A stretch of 54,761 nucleotides of DNA from the NCBI RefSeq assembly GCF_001665235.1, contig NZ_LZSC01000033.1:1-54761 (forward strand), in the 5' to 3' direction. Both the position numbers and the translations under genes were made by a program. Of this stretch, positions 25,094 to 32,991 are shown in pieces; position 1 is the first letter of the stretch; every line of letters starts with the position of its first letter. This stretch comes from Mycobacterium sp. 1100029.7. GTDB taxonomy: Bacteria > Actinomycetota > Actinomycetes > Mycobacteriales > Mycobacteriaceae. The notes under the pieces were generated by a model. That model saw only the letters and a program-made list of their open reading frames with translations, made no database searches and was not told the origin of the DNA.

Positions 25094-26875
25094 GTGTCCG
25101 ATCATGACGGCGGAGCCCGCAAACGTATCGGCCTGAGCGACATCGCGTCCGGGCTGCCCGGTGTCGTGGCCGACATGCCGGTGATCGTCCGCGGCGCACT
25201 GACCGGGCTGCTGGCCCAGCCCAAGTCCCACAAGTCGATCGGAAGCGTCTTCCAGGACCGTGCGGCACGTTTCGGTGATCGGGTTTTCCTGCGCTTCGGC
25301 GACCAGCAGCTGACTTACCGCGACGCCAATGCGGCCGCCAACCGGTATGCCGCCGTGTTGGCCGCGCGCGGGGTCGGCCATGGTGACGTGGTCGCGATCA
25401 TGCTGCGCAACTCGCCCAACGCGGTGCTGGCGATGTTGGCCGCGGTCAAGTGTGGCGCCGTCGCCGGCATGCTCAACTACCACCAGCGCGGCGAGGTGCT
25501 GGCGCATAGCCTGGGCCTGCTCGACGCCAAGGTGCTGGTCGCGGAGACCGATCTGGTCAGCGCCGTGACCGAGTCGGGCTCCACGGCCACCGCGGCGACG
25601 CTGACCATCGAGGACCTGGAGCGCTTCGCCGTCGGCGCCGCGGCCACCAACCCGGACTCGGTGGCGGCCGTGCAGGCCCGCGACACCGCGTTCTACATCT
25701 TCACTTCAGGCACCACCGGCTTCCCCAAGGCCAGCGTGATGACGCACCTGCGCTGGCTCAAAGCCCTGGCGGCGTTCGGCGGGCTGGGGTTGCGGCTCAA
25801 GAGCTCCGACACCCTGTACAGCTGCCTGCCGCTGTACCACAACAACGCGCTGACCGTCGCGCTGTCGTCGGTGATCAACTCCGGTGCGACGCTGGCGCTG
25901 GGTAAGTCGTTTTCGGCGTCGCGGTTCTGGGACGAGGTCATCGACAGTCAGGCCACCGCGTTCATCTACATCGGCGAGGTCTGCCGCTATCTGCTCAACC
26001 AGCCGCCCAAGGACACCGACCGCAAACACAAGGTGCGCGTGATCGCCGGCAACGGGCTGCGGCCGGAGATTTGGAAAGACTTCACCAAGCGGTTCGGCAT
26101 CGCCCGGGTGTGCGAGTTCTACGCGTCCAGCGAGGGCAACACGGCCTTCATCAACATCTTCAACGTGCCCGGATCGACAGGCATCGCGCCGATGCCGCTG
26201 GTGTACGTCGAATACGACCCCGACACCGGCAATCCGCTGCGCGACGACAACGGCCGGGTGCAGCGGGTGCCGGCCGGCCAGCCCGGCTTGTTGCTCAGCC
26301 CGGTCAACAGGTTGCAGCCGTTCGACGGCTACACCGACAAGTCGTCGAGTGAAAAGAAGCTGGTGCGCAACGCTTTCCGGGAAGGTGACTGCTACTTCAA
26401 CTCCGGTGACGTGATGAGCCCGCAGGGCATGAAGCACGCCGCGTTCGTCGACCGGCTGGGCGACACCTTCCGCTGGAAGGGCGAGAACGTCGCCACCACC
26501 CAGGTCGAGGCGGCGGTGGCCTCGGACAAGTCCGTCGAGGAGTGCACCGTGTTCGGCGTGGAAGTGCCGGACACCGGCGGCCGCGCCGGGATGGCCGCGG
26601 TCCAGCTGCGCGAGGGCGCACAGTTCGACGGCAAGTCGCTGGGTCGCGCGGTCTACGATCAGCTGCCCGCCTACGCGCTGCCGCTGTTCGTGCGGGTGGT
26701 CAAGACGCTGGAGCACACCACGACGTTCAAGAGCCGCAAGGTCGAGCTGCGCGAGCAGGCCTACGGCCCGGACGTGTCGGACCCGCTGTACGTGTTGGCC
26801 GGCCGCGACGAGGGCTACGTGCCCTACTACGACGAATACCCCGAAGAAGTAGCCGCCGGTAAGCGACCGCAGTAA
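25094..26875 (+). CDS. fadD6: very-long-chain acyl-CoA synthetase, FATP type
   Basis: 593 residues, the family of fatty acid transport proteins/VLACS and equivalent of Rv1206 (FadD6). Motifs: YIFTSGTTGFPKASVMTHLRW (AMP-binding P-loop, about 198-218), YSCLPLYHNNALTVALSSV (about 238-256), EFYASSEGNTAFINIFN (about 341-357, typical FATP), GDCYFNSGDVMSPQGMKHAAFVDRLGDTFRWKGENVATTQVEAAV (about 431-475), and TTFKSRKVELREQAYGPDVSDPLYV at the C-terminus. It couples uptake with activation of long-chain fatty acids. GTG 25094 follows GAGGGAG. It may share a transcript with the LOG gene 33 bp upstream. Confidence 0.93.
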   Translation: MSDHDGGARKRIGLSDIASGLPGVVADMPVIVRGALTGLLAQPKSHKSIGSVFQDRAARFGDRVFLRFGDQQLTYRDANAAANRYAAVLAARGVGHGDVVAIMLRNSPNAVLAMLAAVKCGAVAGMLNYHQRGEVLAHSLGLLDAKVLVAETDLVSAVTESGSTATAATLTIEDLERFAVGAAATNPDSVAAVQARDTAFYIFTSGTTGFPKASVMTHLRWLKALAAFGGLGLRLKSSDTLYSCLPLYHNNALTVALSSVINSGATLALGKSFSASRFWDEVIDSQATAFIYIGEVCRYLLNQPPKDTDRKHKVRVIAGNGLRPEIWKDFTKRFGIARVCEFYASSEGNTAFINIFNVPGSTGIAPMPLVYVEYDPDTGNPLRDDNGRVQRVPAGQPGLLLSPVNRLQPFDGYTDKSSSEKKLVRNAFREGDCYFNSGDVMSPQGMKHAAFVDRLGDTFRWKGENVATTQVEAAVASDKSVEECTVFGVEVPDTGGRAGMAAVQLREGAQFDGKSLGRAVYDQLPAYALPLFVRVVKTLEHTTTFKSRKVELREQAYGPDVSDPLYVLAGRDEGYVPYYDEYPEEVAAGKRPQ

Positions 26876-26887
26876 GTACCGCAAGCC

Positions 26888-26964
26888 CGAGTGTGCGTCG
26901 ACGGCGCCGGGTGTGCGCGGACGGCGACAACACGCCGTGACATCCCGCCAGGGATGCACACTCG
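26888..26964. repeat. dispersed mycobacterial repeat, copy B
   Basis: CGAGTGTG (26888-26895) and CACACTCG (26957-26964) are perfect 8-bp terminal inverted repeats. The interior GCGTCGACGGCGCCGGGTG and ACACGCCG segments match copy A at 5467-5562. The element sits just behind the fadD6 stop, as copy A sits on the pruB stop. Confidence 0.7.
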
Positions 26965-26984
26965 ACGCCGCGGAAGCACTCTGG

Positions 26985-27047
26985 CCGGTCAGCGACCGCA
27001 AGGCTCCGGTCAGCGACCGCAAGGCTCCGGTCAGCGACCGCAAGGCT
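26985..27047 (+). repeat. three tandem 21-bp repeats upstream of folP2
   Basis: CCGGTCAGCGACCGCAAGGCT occurs three times without interruption (26985, 27006, 27027). Each unit encodes PVSDRKA if read in the folP2 frame, and the frame is open through the repeats. The array lies 34 bp before the chosen GTG start of folP2. Confidence 0.9.
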
Positions 27048-27080
27048 GAAGCCGCGGCGGTGACCGGGCACTATGGACGG

Positions 27081-27956
27081 GTGCAGTCCACTCTGTGCGG
27101 CCGACCCGTCGCCGCCGGTCGCGCGCTGGTCATGGCGATCATCAACCGCACACCCGACTCGTTCTACGACAAGGGCGCGACGTTTCACGACGACGCCGCC
27201 CGCGGCGCCGTGCACCGCGCCGTCGCCGAGGGCGCCGACCTGATCGACGTGGGTGGCGTCAAGGCCGGGCCGGGCGACAACGTCGACGCCGCGATGGAGA
27301 TCGCCAGGCTGGTGCCCTTCATCGAATGGCTGCGCGGCGCCTATCCGGACCAGCTGATCAGCGTCGACACCTGGCGCTCGGAGGTCGCGCGGCTGGCCTG
27401 CGCGGCGGGGGCGGACCTGATCAACGACACCTGGGGCGGCATCGACCCGGGGTTGCCGGAGGTGGCCGCCGAGTTCGGTGCCGGCCTGGTCTGTTCGCAC
27501 ACCGGCGGCGCGCTGCCGCGCACCCGTCCGTTTCGGGTGAGCTACGGAACGAGCACCCGGGGCGTCGTCGACGACGCGATCCGCCAGATCACCGGGGCCG
27601 CGGAGCGGGCGGTGGCGGCCGGGGTGTCCCGCGACCGGGTGCTGATCGACCCCGCTCACGACTTCGGCAAGAACACTTTTCACGGGCTGGTGCTGTTGCG
27701 CCACGTCGGCGAACTCGTCGATACCGGGTGGCCCGTGCTGATGGCTTTGAGCAACAAGGACTTCATCGGGGAGACTCTGGGTGTGGAATTGACCGAACGG
27801 CTCGAAGGGACGCTGGCGGCCACGGCGCTGTCAGCCGCCGCCGGGGTGCGCGTGTTCCGGGTGCACGAGGTCGCGGCGACCCGGCGCGTCCTGGAAATGG
27901 TCGCCTCCATCCAGGGCATCCGCCCGCCCGCGCGCACGGTGCGGGGACTGGCATGA
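27081..27956 (+). CDS. folP2: dihydropteroate synthase homolog FolP2
   Basis: 291 residues, DHPS-like barrel. Conserved blocks: LVMAIINRTPDSFYDKGATF (about 14-33), ADLIDVGGVKAGPGDNVDA (about 52-70), ISVDTWRSEVARLACAAGADLINDTWGG (about 93-120), VLIDPAHDFGKNTFHGLVLLRHVGEL (about 188-213) and VHEVAATRRVLEMV. In M. tuberculosis FolP2 has no DHPS activity, because pterin/pABA-pocket residues differ from FolP1, and its real function is unknown. GTG 27081 gives VQSTLCGRPV, the conserved N-terminus. An open frame extends upstream through the 21-bp repeats. The stop overlaps gpgS (ATGA). Confidence 0.9.
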   Translation: MQSTLCGRPVAAGRALVMAIINRTPDSFYDKGATFHDDAARGAVHRAVAEGADLIDVGGVKAGPGDNVDAAMEIARLVPFIEWLRGAYPDQLISVDTWRSEVARLACAAGADLINDTWGGIDPGLPEVAAEFGAGLVCSHTGGALPRTRPFRVSYGTSTRGVVDDAIRQITGAAERAVAAGVSRDRVLIDPAHDFGKNTFHGLVLLRHVGELVDTGWPVLMALSNKDFIGETLGVELTERLEGTLAATALSAAAGVRVFRVHEVAATRRVLEMVASIQGIRPPARTVRGLA

Positions 27957-28957
27957 CGGCATCGGACCTGGTCGCTGGGGATCTGGCCCGCGGAGCCGTC
28001 GCGGCCCGGCCCGGCGACGTCTGGCTACCCAACCGCACCGCGACGAGCCCGGGCTGGACGCTGCGGCAGTTGGAAGAGGCGAAGGCGGGCCGAACCATTT
28101 CGGTGGTGCTGCCGGCCCTCGACGAGGAAGCGACCGTCGCGTCCGTCGTCGACAGCATTTCACCGCTGGTCCGCGACTCCGGAGGGCTGGTGGACGAGCT
28201 GATCGTGCTGGACTCGGGTTCCACCGACGACACCGAAATCCGCGCGATCGCGGCCGGCGCCCGGGTGGTCAGCCGCGAACAGGCGTTGCCCGAGCTGCCG
28301 ATCCGGCCCGGCAAGGGCGAGGCACTGTGGCGCTCGCTGGCGGCCACCAGCGGCGACTTCGTCGTATTCGTCGACTCCGACCTGCTCGATCCGCACCCGA
28401 TGTTCGTGCCGTGGCTGGTCGGCCCGCTGCTGCTGGCCGACGGCGTCCACCTGGTCAAGAGCTTCTACCGGCGCCCGTTGAAGGTCAGCGAGGTCGGCGA
28501 CGGATGCGACGCGGGTAGCGGTGTGGCCCCGACCGGCGGCGGGCGGGTCACCGAGCTGGCGGCCCGGCCGTTGCTGGCGGCGCTGCGGCCCGAACTGGGC
28601 TGCGTGTTGCAGCCGCTGGGCGGCGAGTACGCGGCCAGCCGCGAACTGTTGACCGCGGTGCCGTTCGCCCCCGGCTACGGCGTGGAGATCGGCCTGTTGA
28701 TCGACACCTACGACCAGTTGGGCCTGGACGCGATTGCGCAGGTCAACCTCGGGATGCGGGCGCACCGCAACCGGCCGCTGGGCGAGCTGGGCGCGATGAG
28801 CCGGCAGGTCATCGCGACGCTGCTGTCGCGCTGCGGGATTCCCGACTCCGGGGTGGGGCTGACGCAGTTCGTCGCCGACGAGAACGGCTACACCCCGCAC
28901 ACGTCGCCGGTGTCGCTTCAGGACCGCCCGCCGATGAACACGGTGCGGCCACGCTGA
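27953..28957 (+). CDS. gpgS: glucosyl-3-phosphoglycerate synthase
   Basis: 334 residues, GT81 family. Transfers glucose from UDP-/ADP-glucose to 3-phosphoglycerate, the first step of methylglucose lipopolysaccharide synthesis, a polysaccharide that regulates fatty acid synthase I. GT-A features: SVVLPALDEEATVASVVDSI (about 49-68), VLDSGSTDDT (about 84), the DxD metal motif VFVDSDLLDP (about 136-146), GGGRVTELAARPLL (about 194) and LGMRAHRNRPLGELGAMS, whose His-Arg pair binds donor and acceptor (about 263-280). ATG 27953 overlaps the folP2 stop, and this pairing is conserved in mycobacteria. Confidence 0.95.
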   Translation: MTASDLVAGDLARGAVAARPGDVWLPNRTATSPGWTLRQLEEAKAGRTISVVLPALDEEATVASVVDSISPLVRDSGGLVDELIVLDSGSTDDTEIRAIAAGARVVSREQALPELPIRPGKGEALWRSLAATSGDFVVFVDSDLLDPHPMFVPWLVGPLLLADGVHLVKSFYRRPLKVSEVGDGCDAGSGVAPTGGGRVTELAARPLLAALRPELGCVLQPLGGEYAASRELLTAVPFAPGYGVEIGLLIDTYDQLGLDAIAQVNLGMRAHRNRPLGELGAMSRQVIATLLSRCGIPDSGVGLTQFVADENGYTPHTSPVSLQDRPPMNTVRPR

Positions 28958-28995
28958 TCGTGGTGCTGTCGGCGGTATAGGGCACTATCGATTCC

Positions 28996-29340
28996 GTGGC
29001 GTTGGTGTTGCTCTACCTCGTGGTGTTGGTGCTGGTCGCGATCGTGCTGTTCGGCGCGGCGAGTCTGCTGTTCGGGCGCGGTGAACAGCTGCCGCCGCTG
29101 CCCCGGGGCACCACGGCCACGGTGCTGCCGGCCTACGGCGTCACGGGAACCGACGTCGATGCGGTCAAGTTCACCCAGGTGCTGCGCGGCTACAAGACCA
29201 GCGAGGTGGACTGGGTGCTGGACCGGCTGGCCCGCGAACTCGAGGCGCTGCGGGGGCAACTCGCCGCTCACCATGCCGCACCGGCAGCCGAAACCGCCGC
29301 GGTCGACGACGCCGACGCAGGGGCCGAGGATCCGGCGTGA
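28996..29340 (+). CDS. membrane-anchored DivIVA-domain protein (Rv1209-like)
   Basis: 114 residues. One N-terminal membrane helix (residues 1-25, LVLLYLVVLVLVAIVLFGAASLLF) is followed by a short cytoplasmic part with the DivIVA/Wag31-type motif KFTQVLRGYKTSEVDWVLDRLARELEALR (about 60-88) and an acidic Ala-rich tail. The motif forms a coiled coil and probably targets curved or polar membrane or binds Wag31. The start is GTG 28996. The stop overlaps the tagA start (GTGA). The specific function is unknown. Confidence 0.8.
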   Translation: MALVLLYLVVLVLVAIVLFGAASLLFGRGEQLPPLPRGTTATVLPAYGVTGTDVDAVKFTQVLRGYKTSEVDWVLDRLARELEALRGQLAAHHAAPAAETAAVDDADAGAEDPA

Positions 29341-29915
29341 GCGAAGACGGGCGGGTTCGCTGCAGCTGGGCGGTGGGGCGGCCGGGGCCGGACTACGAGC
29401 TTTACCGCGACTATCACGACGACGAGTGGGGCCGCCCGCTGCGCGGCCAGGTGGCGCTGTACGAGCGCATGAGTCTGGAGGCATTTCAGAGCGGTTTGTC
29501 GTGGTTGACGATCCTGCGCAAGCGGGAGAATTTCCGGCGTGCCTTCTGCGAGTTCGAGATTGAGAAGGTTGCCGAATTCACCGACGCGGATGTGCAACGG
29601 CTGATGGCCGATGCCGGCATCGTCCGCAACCGGGCCAAGATCGACGCGACGATCGCCAACGCGCGCGCGATCGCCGAGCTGGGATCGTCGCAGGATTTGT
29701 CCGACCTGCTGTGGTCGTTCGCGCCGCCGCCGCGACCCCGCCCCGCGCAGTCGTCCGAAATTCCCGCTGTCACGCCCGAATCCACGGCGATGGCCAAGGA
29801 ACTCAAGCGGCGCGGATTCCGCTTCGTCGGCCCCACCACCGCCTATGCGCTGATGCAGGCCACCGGGATGGTCGACGATCACATCCGCGATTGCTGGGTC
29901 CCGTCTGCTCGCTGA
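29337..29915 (+). CDS. tagA: DNA-3-methyladenine glycosylase I
   Basis: 192 residues, Tag family base-excision enzyme that removes 3-methyladenine. Diagnostic segments: RCSWAVGRPGPDYELYRDYHDDEWGRPL (zinc Cys and substrate-pocket residues, about 9-36), YERMSLEAFQSGLSWLTILRKRENFRRAF (about 42-70, helix-hairpin-helix fold), MADAGIVRNRAKIDATIANA (about 98-117), and MAKELKRRGFRFVGPTTAYALMQATGMVDDHIRDCW with the C-terminal zinc ligands His and Cys (about 154-189). It overlaps the preceding DivIVA-like gene by four bases. Confidence 0.93.
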   Translation: MSEDGRVRCSWAVGRPGPDYELYRDYHDDEWGRPLRGQVALYERMSLEAFQSGLSWLTILRKRENFRRAFCEFEIEKVAEFTDADVQRLMADAGIVRNRAKIDATIANARAIAELGSSQDLSDLLWSFAPPPRPRPAQSSEIPAVTPESTAMAKELKRRGFRFVGPTTAYALMQATGMVDDHIRDCWVPSAR

Positions 29916-30139
29916 AGGCCGCGATGAGCTCCACACCGTGGGCCTGGCAAACCGCTTCCCGCGGCCCCGCCCAAGCCGCTACCGACGGGTCTTGTGCATT
30001 TGGTGACCTCAATAGGGAACAATGGGGGAGTGATTTGGCAGTTCAAAGTCGGGTATGGCTGGAAATCCGCTGGCGGGGCTAGCTCGCCGCCGACCAGGCT
30101 CGCGAGGACGGGCCAACTCGAATCTGGAGGGAGCACTCG

Positions 30140-30307
30140 ATGGCGGCGATGAAGCCCCGGACCGGAGACGGTCCTCTGGAAGCGACGAAGGAGGGGCGCG
30201 GCATCGTAATGCGGGTACCACTTGAAGGTGGTGGTCGTCTCGTCGTCGAGCTGACGCCCGACGAAGCCGCTGCCCTGGGCGACGAACTCAAGGGCGTCAC
30301 CAGCTAA
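30140..30307 (+). CDS. DUF3117 small conserved protein
   Basis: 55 residues, too short for many gene finders. ATG 30140 follows GGAGGG eight bases upstream. It starts with MAAMKPRTGDGPLEATKEG and continues with IVMRVPLEGGGRLVVELTPDEAAALGDELK. This is the highly conserved actinobacterial DUF3117 family, equivalent of Rv1211 by position. Function unknown; the strong conservation and the mixed beta-alpha layout suggest a small adaptor or nucleic-acid-related protein, but nothing in the sequence proves it. It is convergent with glgM, 19 bp apart. Confidence 0.9.
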   Translation: MAAMKPRTGDGPLEATKEGRGIVMRVPLEGGGRLVVELTPDEAAALGDELKGVTS

Positions 30308-30326
30308 CTCCGCCGTGGTGTCGACG

Positions 30327-31490
30327 CTACGCAGACACCTTCCGGTAAATCTCCAGCGTCTGTTCGGCGACGTGGGCCCAGGAGAATTCCTCGATGCACC
30401 GCTGACGTCCGGCGCGCCCGTAGCGCTCGGCTTTCGCGGGATCGGCGACGAGCTCGTTGACCGCGTTCGCCAGTCTGGTGCGGTAACCCACCGGATCGTC
30501 GGCGTCGTAGTGCACCAGCGAACCGGTGACCCCGTCGACGACCACCTCCGGTATGCCCCCCACGTCGGAGGCCACCACCGCGGTGCCGCACGCCATCGCT
30601 TCCAGATTCACGATTCCCAACGGCTCGTAGACCGATGAGCACACGAAAACTGTCGCTGCCGAAAGTATTTCGCGCAGTTCCCCGACGGGAAGCATTTCCC
30701 GGATCCAGAACACCCCGCTGCGGCTGCGCGCCAGCTCGTCGACCGCGGTGCGCACCTCGTCGGCGATCTCCGCGGTGTCCGGGGCGCCGGCGCACAGCAC
30801 CAGTTGCACGTCGGGGCTGAACTGATGCGCCGCGGCCACCAGGTGACCGACGCCCTTCTGCCGGGTGATGCGCCCGACGAAGGCCACCGTTGGCCGATTC
30901 GGGTCGACACCCAGCTCGGCCAGCACCGAGCCGGTGTCCACCGGGCCCGACGGATACCAGACCTCGGTGTCGACCCCGTTGCGAATGACGTGCACCTGAC
31001 TTGGATCCAGCGTGGGATAAACCCGCAGCACGTCTTCGCGCATACCGGCGCTGACCGCGATGACGGCGTCGGCGGCGAGCACCGCGGTGCGCTCCACCCA
31101 CGACGACACCCGATAGCCGCCGCCGAGTTGTTCGGCCTTCCACGGCCGCAGCGGCTCCAGCGAGTGGGCGGTCAGGATGTGCGGAATGTCGTAGAGCAGC
31201 GCCGCCAGGTGCCCGGCCATATTGGCGTACCAGGTGTGGGAGTGCACCACCGTGGCTTGTGCTGCGGCGCTGGCCATCACCAGATCCGCCGACAGCGTGG
31301 ACAGCGCGGCGTTGGCGTCCTGCAGCCGCGGGTCAGGCTGATGCGCAACCGCTGTCGGACGGGGTTCGCCCATGCAGTGCACGTCGACCGTGCACAGCCG
31401 GCGCAGTTGGGCGACCAGCTCGGTCACGTGTACGCCGGCTCCGCCGTAGACGTCTGGTGGGTACTCCCGCGTCATCATCGCCACCCGCAT
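30327..31490 (-). CDS. glgM: maltose-1-phosphate synthase (GT4, GlgA-like)
   Basis: 387 residues. GT-B glycosyltransferase family 4. Transfers glucose from ADP-glucose to glucose-1-phosphate, giving maltose-1-phosphate for GlgE-type alpha-glucan synthesis. It has an N-terminal donor loop EYPPDVYGGAGVHVTELV (about 9-26), HSHTWYANMAGHLAALLYDIPHILTAHSLEPLRPWK (about 94-129), AFVGRITRQKGVGHLVAAA (about 206-224) and the GT4 E-x7-E motif SSVYEPLGIVNLEAMACGTAVVASDVGGIPEVV (about 300-330). ATG 31490 gives the length I recall for Rv1212c. It is divergent from glgC, which supplies its ADP-glucose, across a 231-bp gap. Confidence 0.94.
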   Translation of the reverse strand: MRVAMMTREYPPDVYGGAGVHVTELVAQLRRLCTVDVHCMGEPRPTAVAHQPDPRLQDANAALSTLSADLVMASAAAQATVVHSHTWYANMAGHLAALLYDIPHILTAHSLEPLRPWKAEQLGGGYRVSSWVERTAVLAADAVIAVSAGMREDVLRVYPTLDPSQVHVIRNGVDTEVWYPSGPVDTGSVLAELGVDPNRPTVAFVGRITRQKGVGHLVAAAHQFSPDVQLVLCAGAPDTAEIADEVRTAVDELARSRSGVFWIREMLPVGELREILSAATVFVCSSVYEPLGIVNLEAMACGTAVVASDVGGIPEVVVDGVTGSLVHYDADDPVGYRTRLANAVNELVADPAKAERYGRAGRQRCIEEFSWAHVAEQTLEIYRKVSA

Positions 31491-31721
31491 ACTTCGCACC
31501 GTAGTTCGGTGACGACGCCGGCCGCGAATCGGATCACAAAGCGGCTGGACAGTGCGCGGCAATCGCGGCGCAGCCGCCCGCCGCGCGGCACCCGGCACCA
31601 TCGATTACCGTGGGCGGCGGCGTGTCGACTTTGCCAAATACCTTGACAGACAGCCCGTCAGAACGCGGTCCAGACGGATTCCCCCTGGCAGCGGTTCGCG
31701 ACGGCCGATAGGTTTGGAGTC

Positions 31722-32936
31722 ATGAGGGAAGCACCACAGGTGCTGGGCATCGTCCTGGCCGGCGGTGAGGGCAAGCGGCTGTATCCGCTGACCGCGGACC
31801 GGGCCAAGCCCGCAGTTCCCTTCGGCGGCGCCTATCGGCTGATCGACTTCGTGCTCTCCAACCTCGTCAATGCGCGCTTTCTGCGGATCTGCGTTCTCAC
31901 GCAATACAAGTCGCATTCACTCGACCGTCATATCTCGCAGAACTGGCGGTTGTCCGGTCTGGCCGGCGAGTACATCACCCCGGTCCCGGCCCAGCAGCGC
32001 CTGGGCCCGCGCTGGTACACCGGTTCGGCCGACGCCATCTACCAGTCGCTGAACCTGATCTACGACGAAGACCCCGACTACATAGTGGTTTTCGGTGCCG
32101 ACCACGTGTACCGGATGGACCCCGAGCAGATGGTGCAGTTCCACATCGACAGCGGCGCCGGGGCGACGGTGGCGGGTATCCGGGTGCCGCGTAACGAGGC
32201 CAGCGCGTTCGGCTGTATCGATTCCGACGAATCGGGCCGGATCCGCAACTTCGTGGAGAAGCCGCTGGAGCCGCCGGGCACCCCCGACGACCCGGACGCG
32301 ACGTTCGTCTCGATGGGCAACTACATCTTCACCACCAAGGTGCTGATCGACGCCATCCGCGCCGACGCCGACGACGACCACTCCGATCACGACATGGGCG
32401 GTGACATCATCCCGCGGTTGGTGGAAGACGGGATGGCCGCGGTCTACGACTTCAACGACAACGAGGTGCCCGGCGCCACCGACCGCGACCGGGCCTACTG
32501 GCGCGACGTGGGAACGCTGGATGCGTTCTACGACGCGCACATGGACCTGGTGTCGGTGCACCCGGTGTTCAACCTCTACAACCGGCGCTGGCCGATCCGG
32601 GGCGCCACCGAGAACCTGGCGCCGGCGAAATTCGTCAACGGCGGCTCGGCCCAGGAGTCGGTCGTCGGCGCGGGCAGCATCATCTCGGCGGCCTCGGTGC
32701 GCAATTCGGTGCTGTCGTCCAACGTGGTGGTCGACGACGGCGCGATCGTCGAGGGCAGCGTGATCATGCCGGGCGCCCGGGTTGGCCGCGGCGCGGTGGT
32801 GCGCCACGCGATCCTGGACAAGAACGTCGTGATCGGACCCGGCGAGATGGTCGGGGTGGATCTCGAGAAAGACCGGGAACGCTTCTCGATCAGCGCCGGC
32901 GGCGTGGTCGCGGTGGGCAAGGGCGTCTGGGTCTAA
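31722..32936 (+). CDS. glgC: glucose-1-phosphate adenylyltransferase
   Basis: 404 residues, ADP-glucose pyrophosphorylase. Nucleotidyltransferase domain: [40 protein letters not shown] (about 6-45), [23 protein letters not shown] (about 123-135), [19 protein letters not shown] (about 164-182), [18 protein letters not shown] (about 259-276). The C-terminal 110 residues form a beta-helix domain ([33 protein letters not shown]). It provides ADP-glucose for glycogen, capsular alpha-glucan and GlgM. A short hairpin CCGCG-CGA-CGCGG (32938-32950) follows the stop and may help end transcription towards the convergent synthetase. Confidence 0.95.
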   Translation: MREAPQVLGIVLAGGEGKRLYPLTADRAKPAVPFGGAYRLIDFVLSNLVNARFLRICVLTQYKSHSLDRHISQNWRLSGLAGEYITPVPAQQRLGPRWYTGSADAIYQSLNLIYDEDPDYIVVFGADHVYRMDPEQMVQFHIDSGAGATVAGIRVPRNEASAFGCIDSDESGRIRNFVEKPLEPPGTPDDPDATFVSMGNYIFTTKVLIDAIRADADDDHSDHDMGGDIIPRLVEDGMAAVYDFNDNEVPGATDRDRAYWRDVGTLDAFYDAHMDLVSVHPVFNLYNRRWPIRGATENLAPAKFVNGGSAQESVVGAGSIISAASVRNSVLSSNVVVDDGAIVEGSVIMPGARVGRGAVVRHAILDKNVVIGPGEMVGVDLEKDRERFSISAGGVVAVGKGVWV

Positions 32937-32991
32937 GCCGCGCGACGCGGTGTTCGCATTGAATATCTTGCGCGACAGTGGGATTCACGGA

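Noticed and set aside
26985..27047. CRISPR array
   Set aside because: The three units are contiguous 21-bp repeats with no spacers and no cas genes nearby.
29916..30139. A small gene between tagA and the DUF3117 gene
   Set aside because: Open frames here are short with no ribosome binding site or recognisable product; nothing else was seen in the 224 bp.
31491..31721. A regulatory RNA or riboswitch between glgM and glgC
   Set aside because: No conserved fold or strong inverted repeat was visible in the 231-bp divergent gap; it is most simply a double promoter region.
32938..32950. Strong Rho-independent terminator behind glgC
   Set aside because: The CCGCG/CGCGG hairpin has only a 5-bp stem and no T-run, so it is mentioned only as a possible weak stop.
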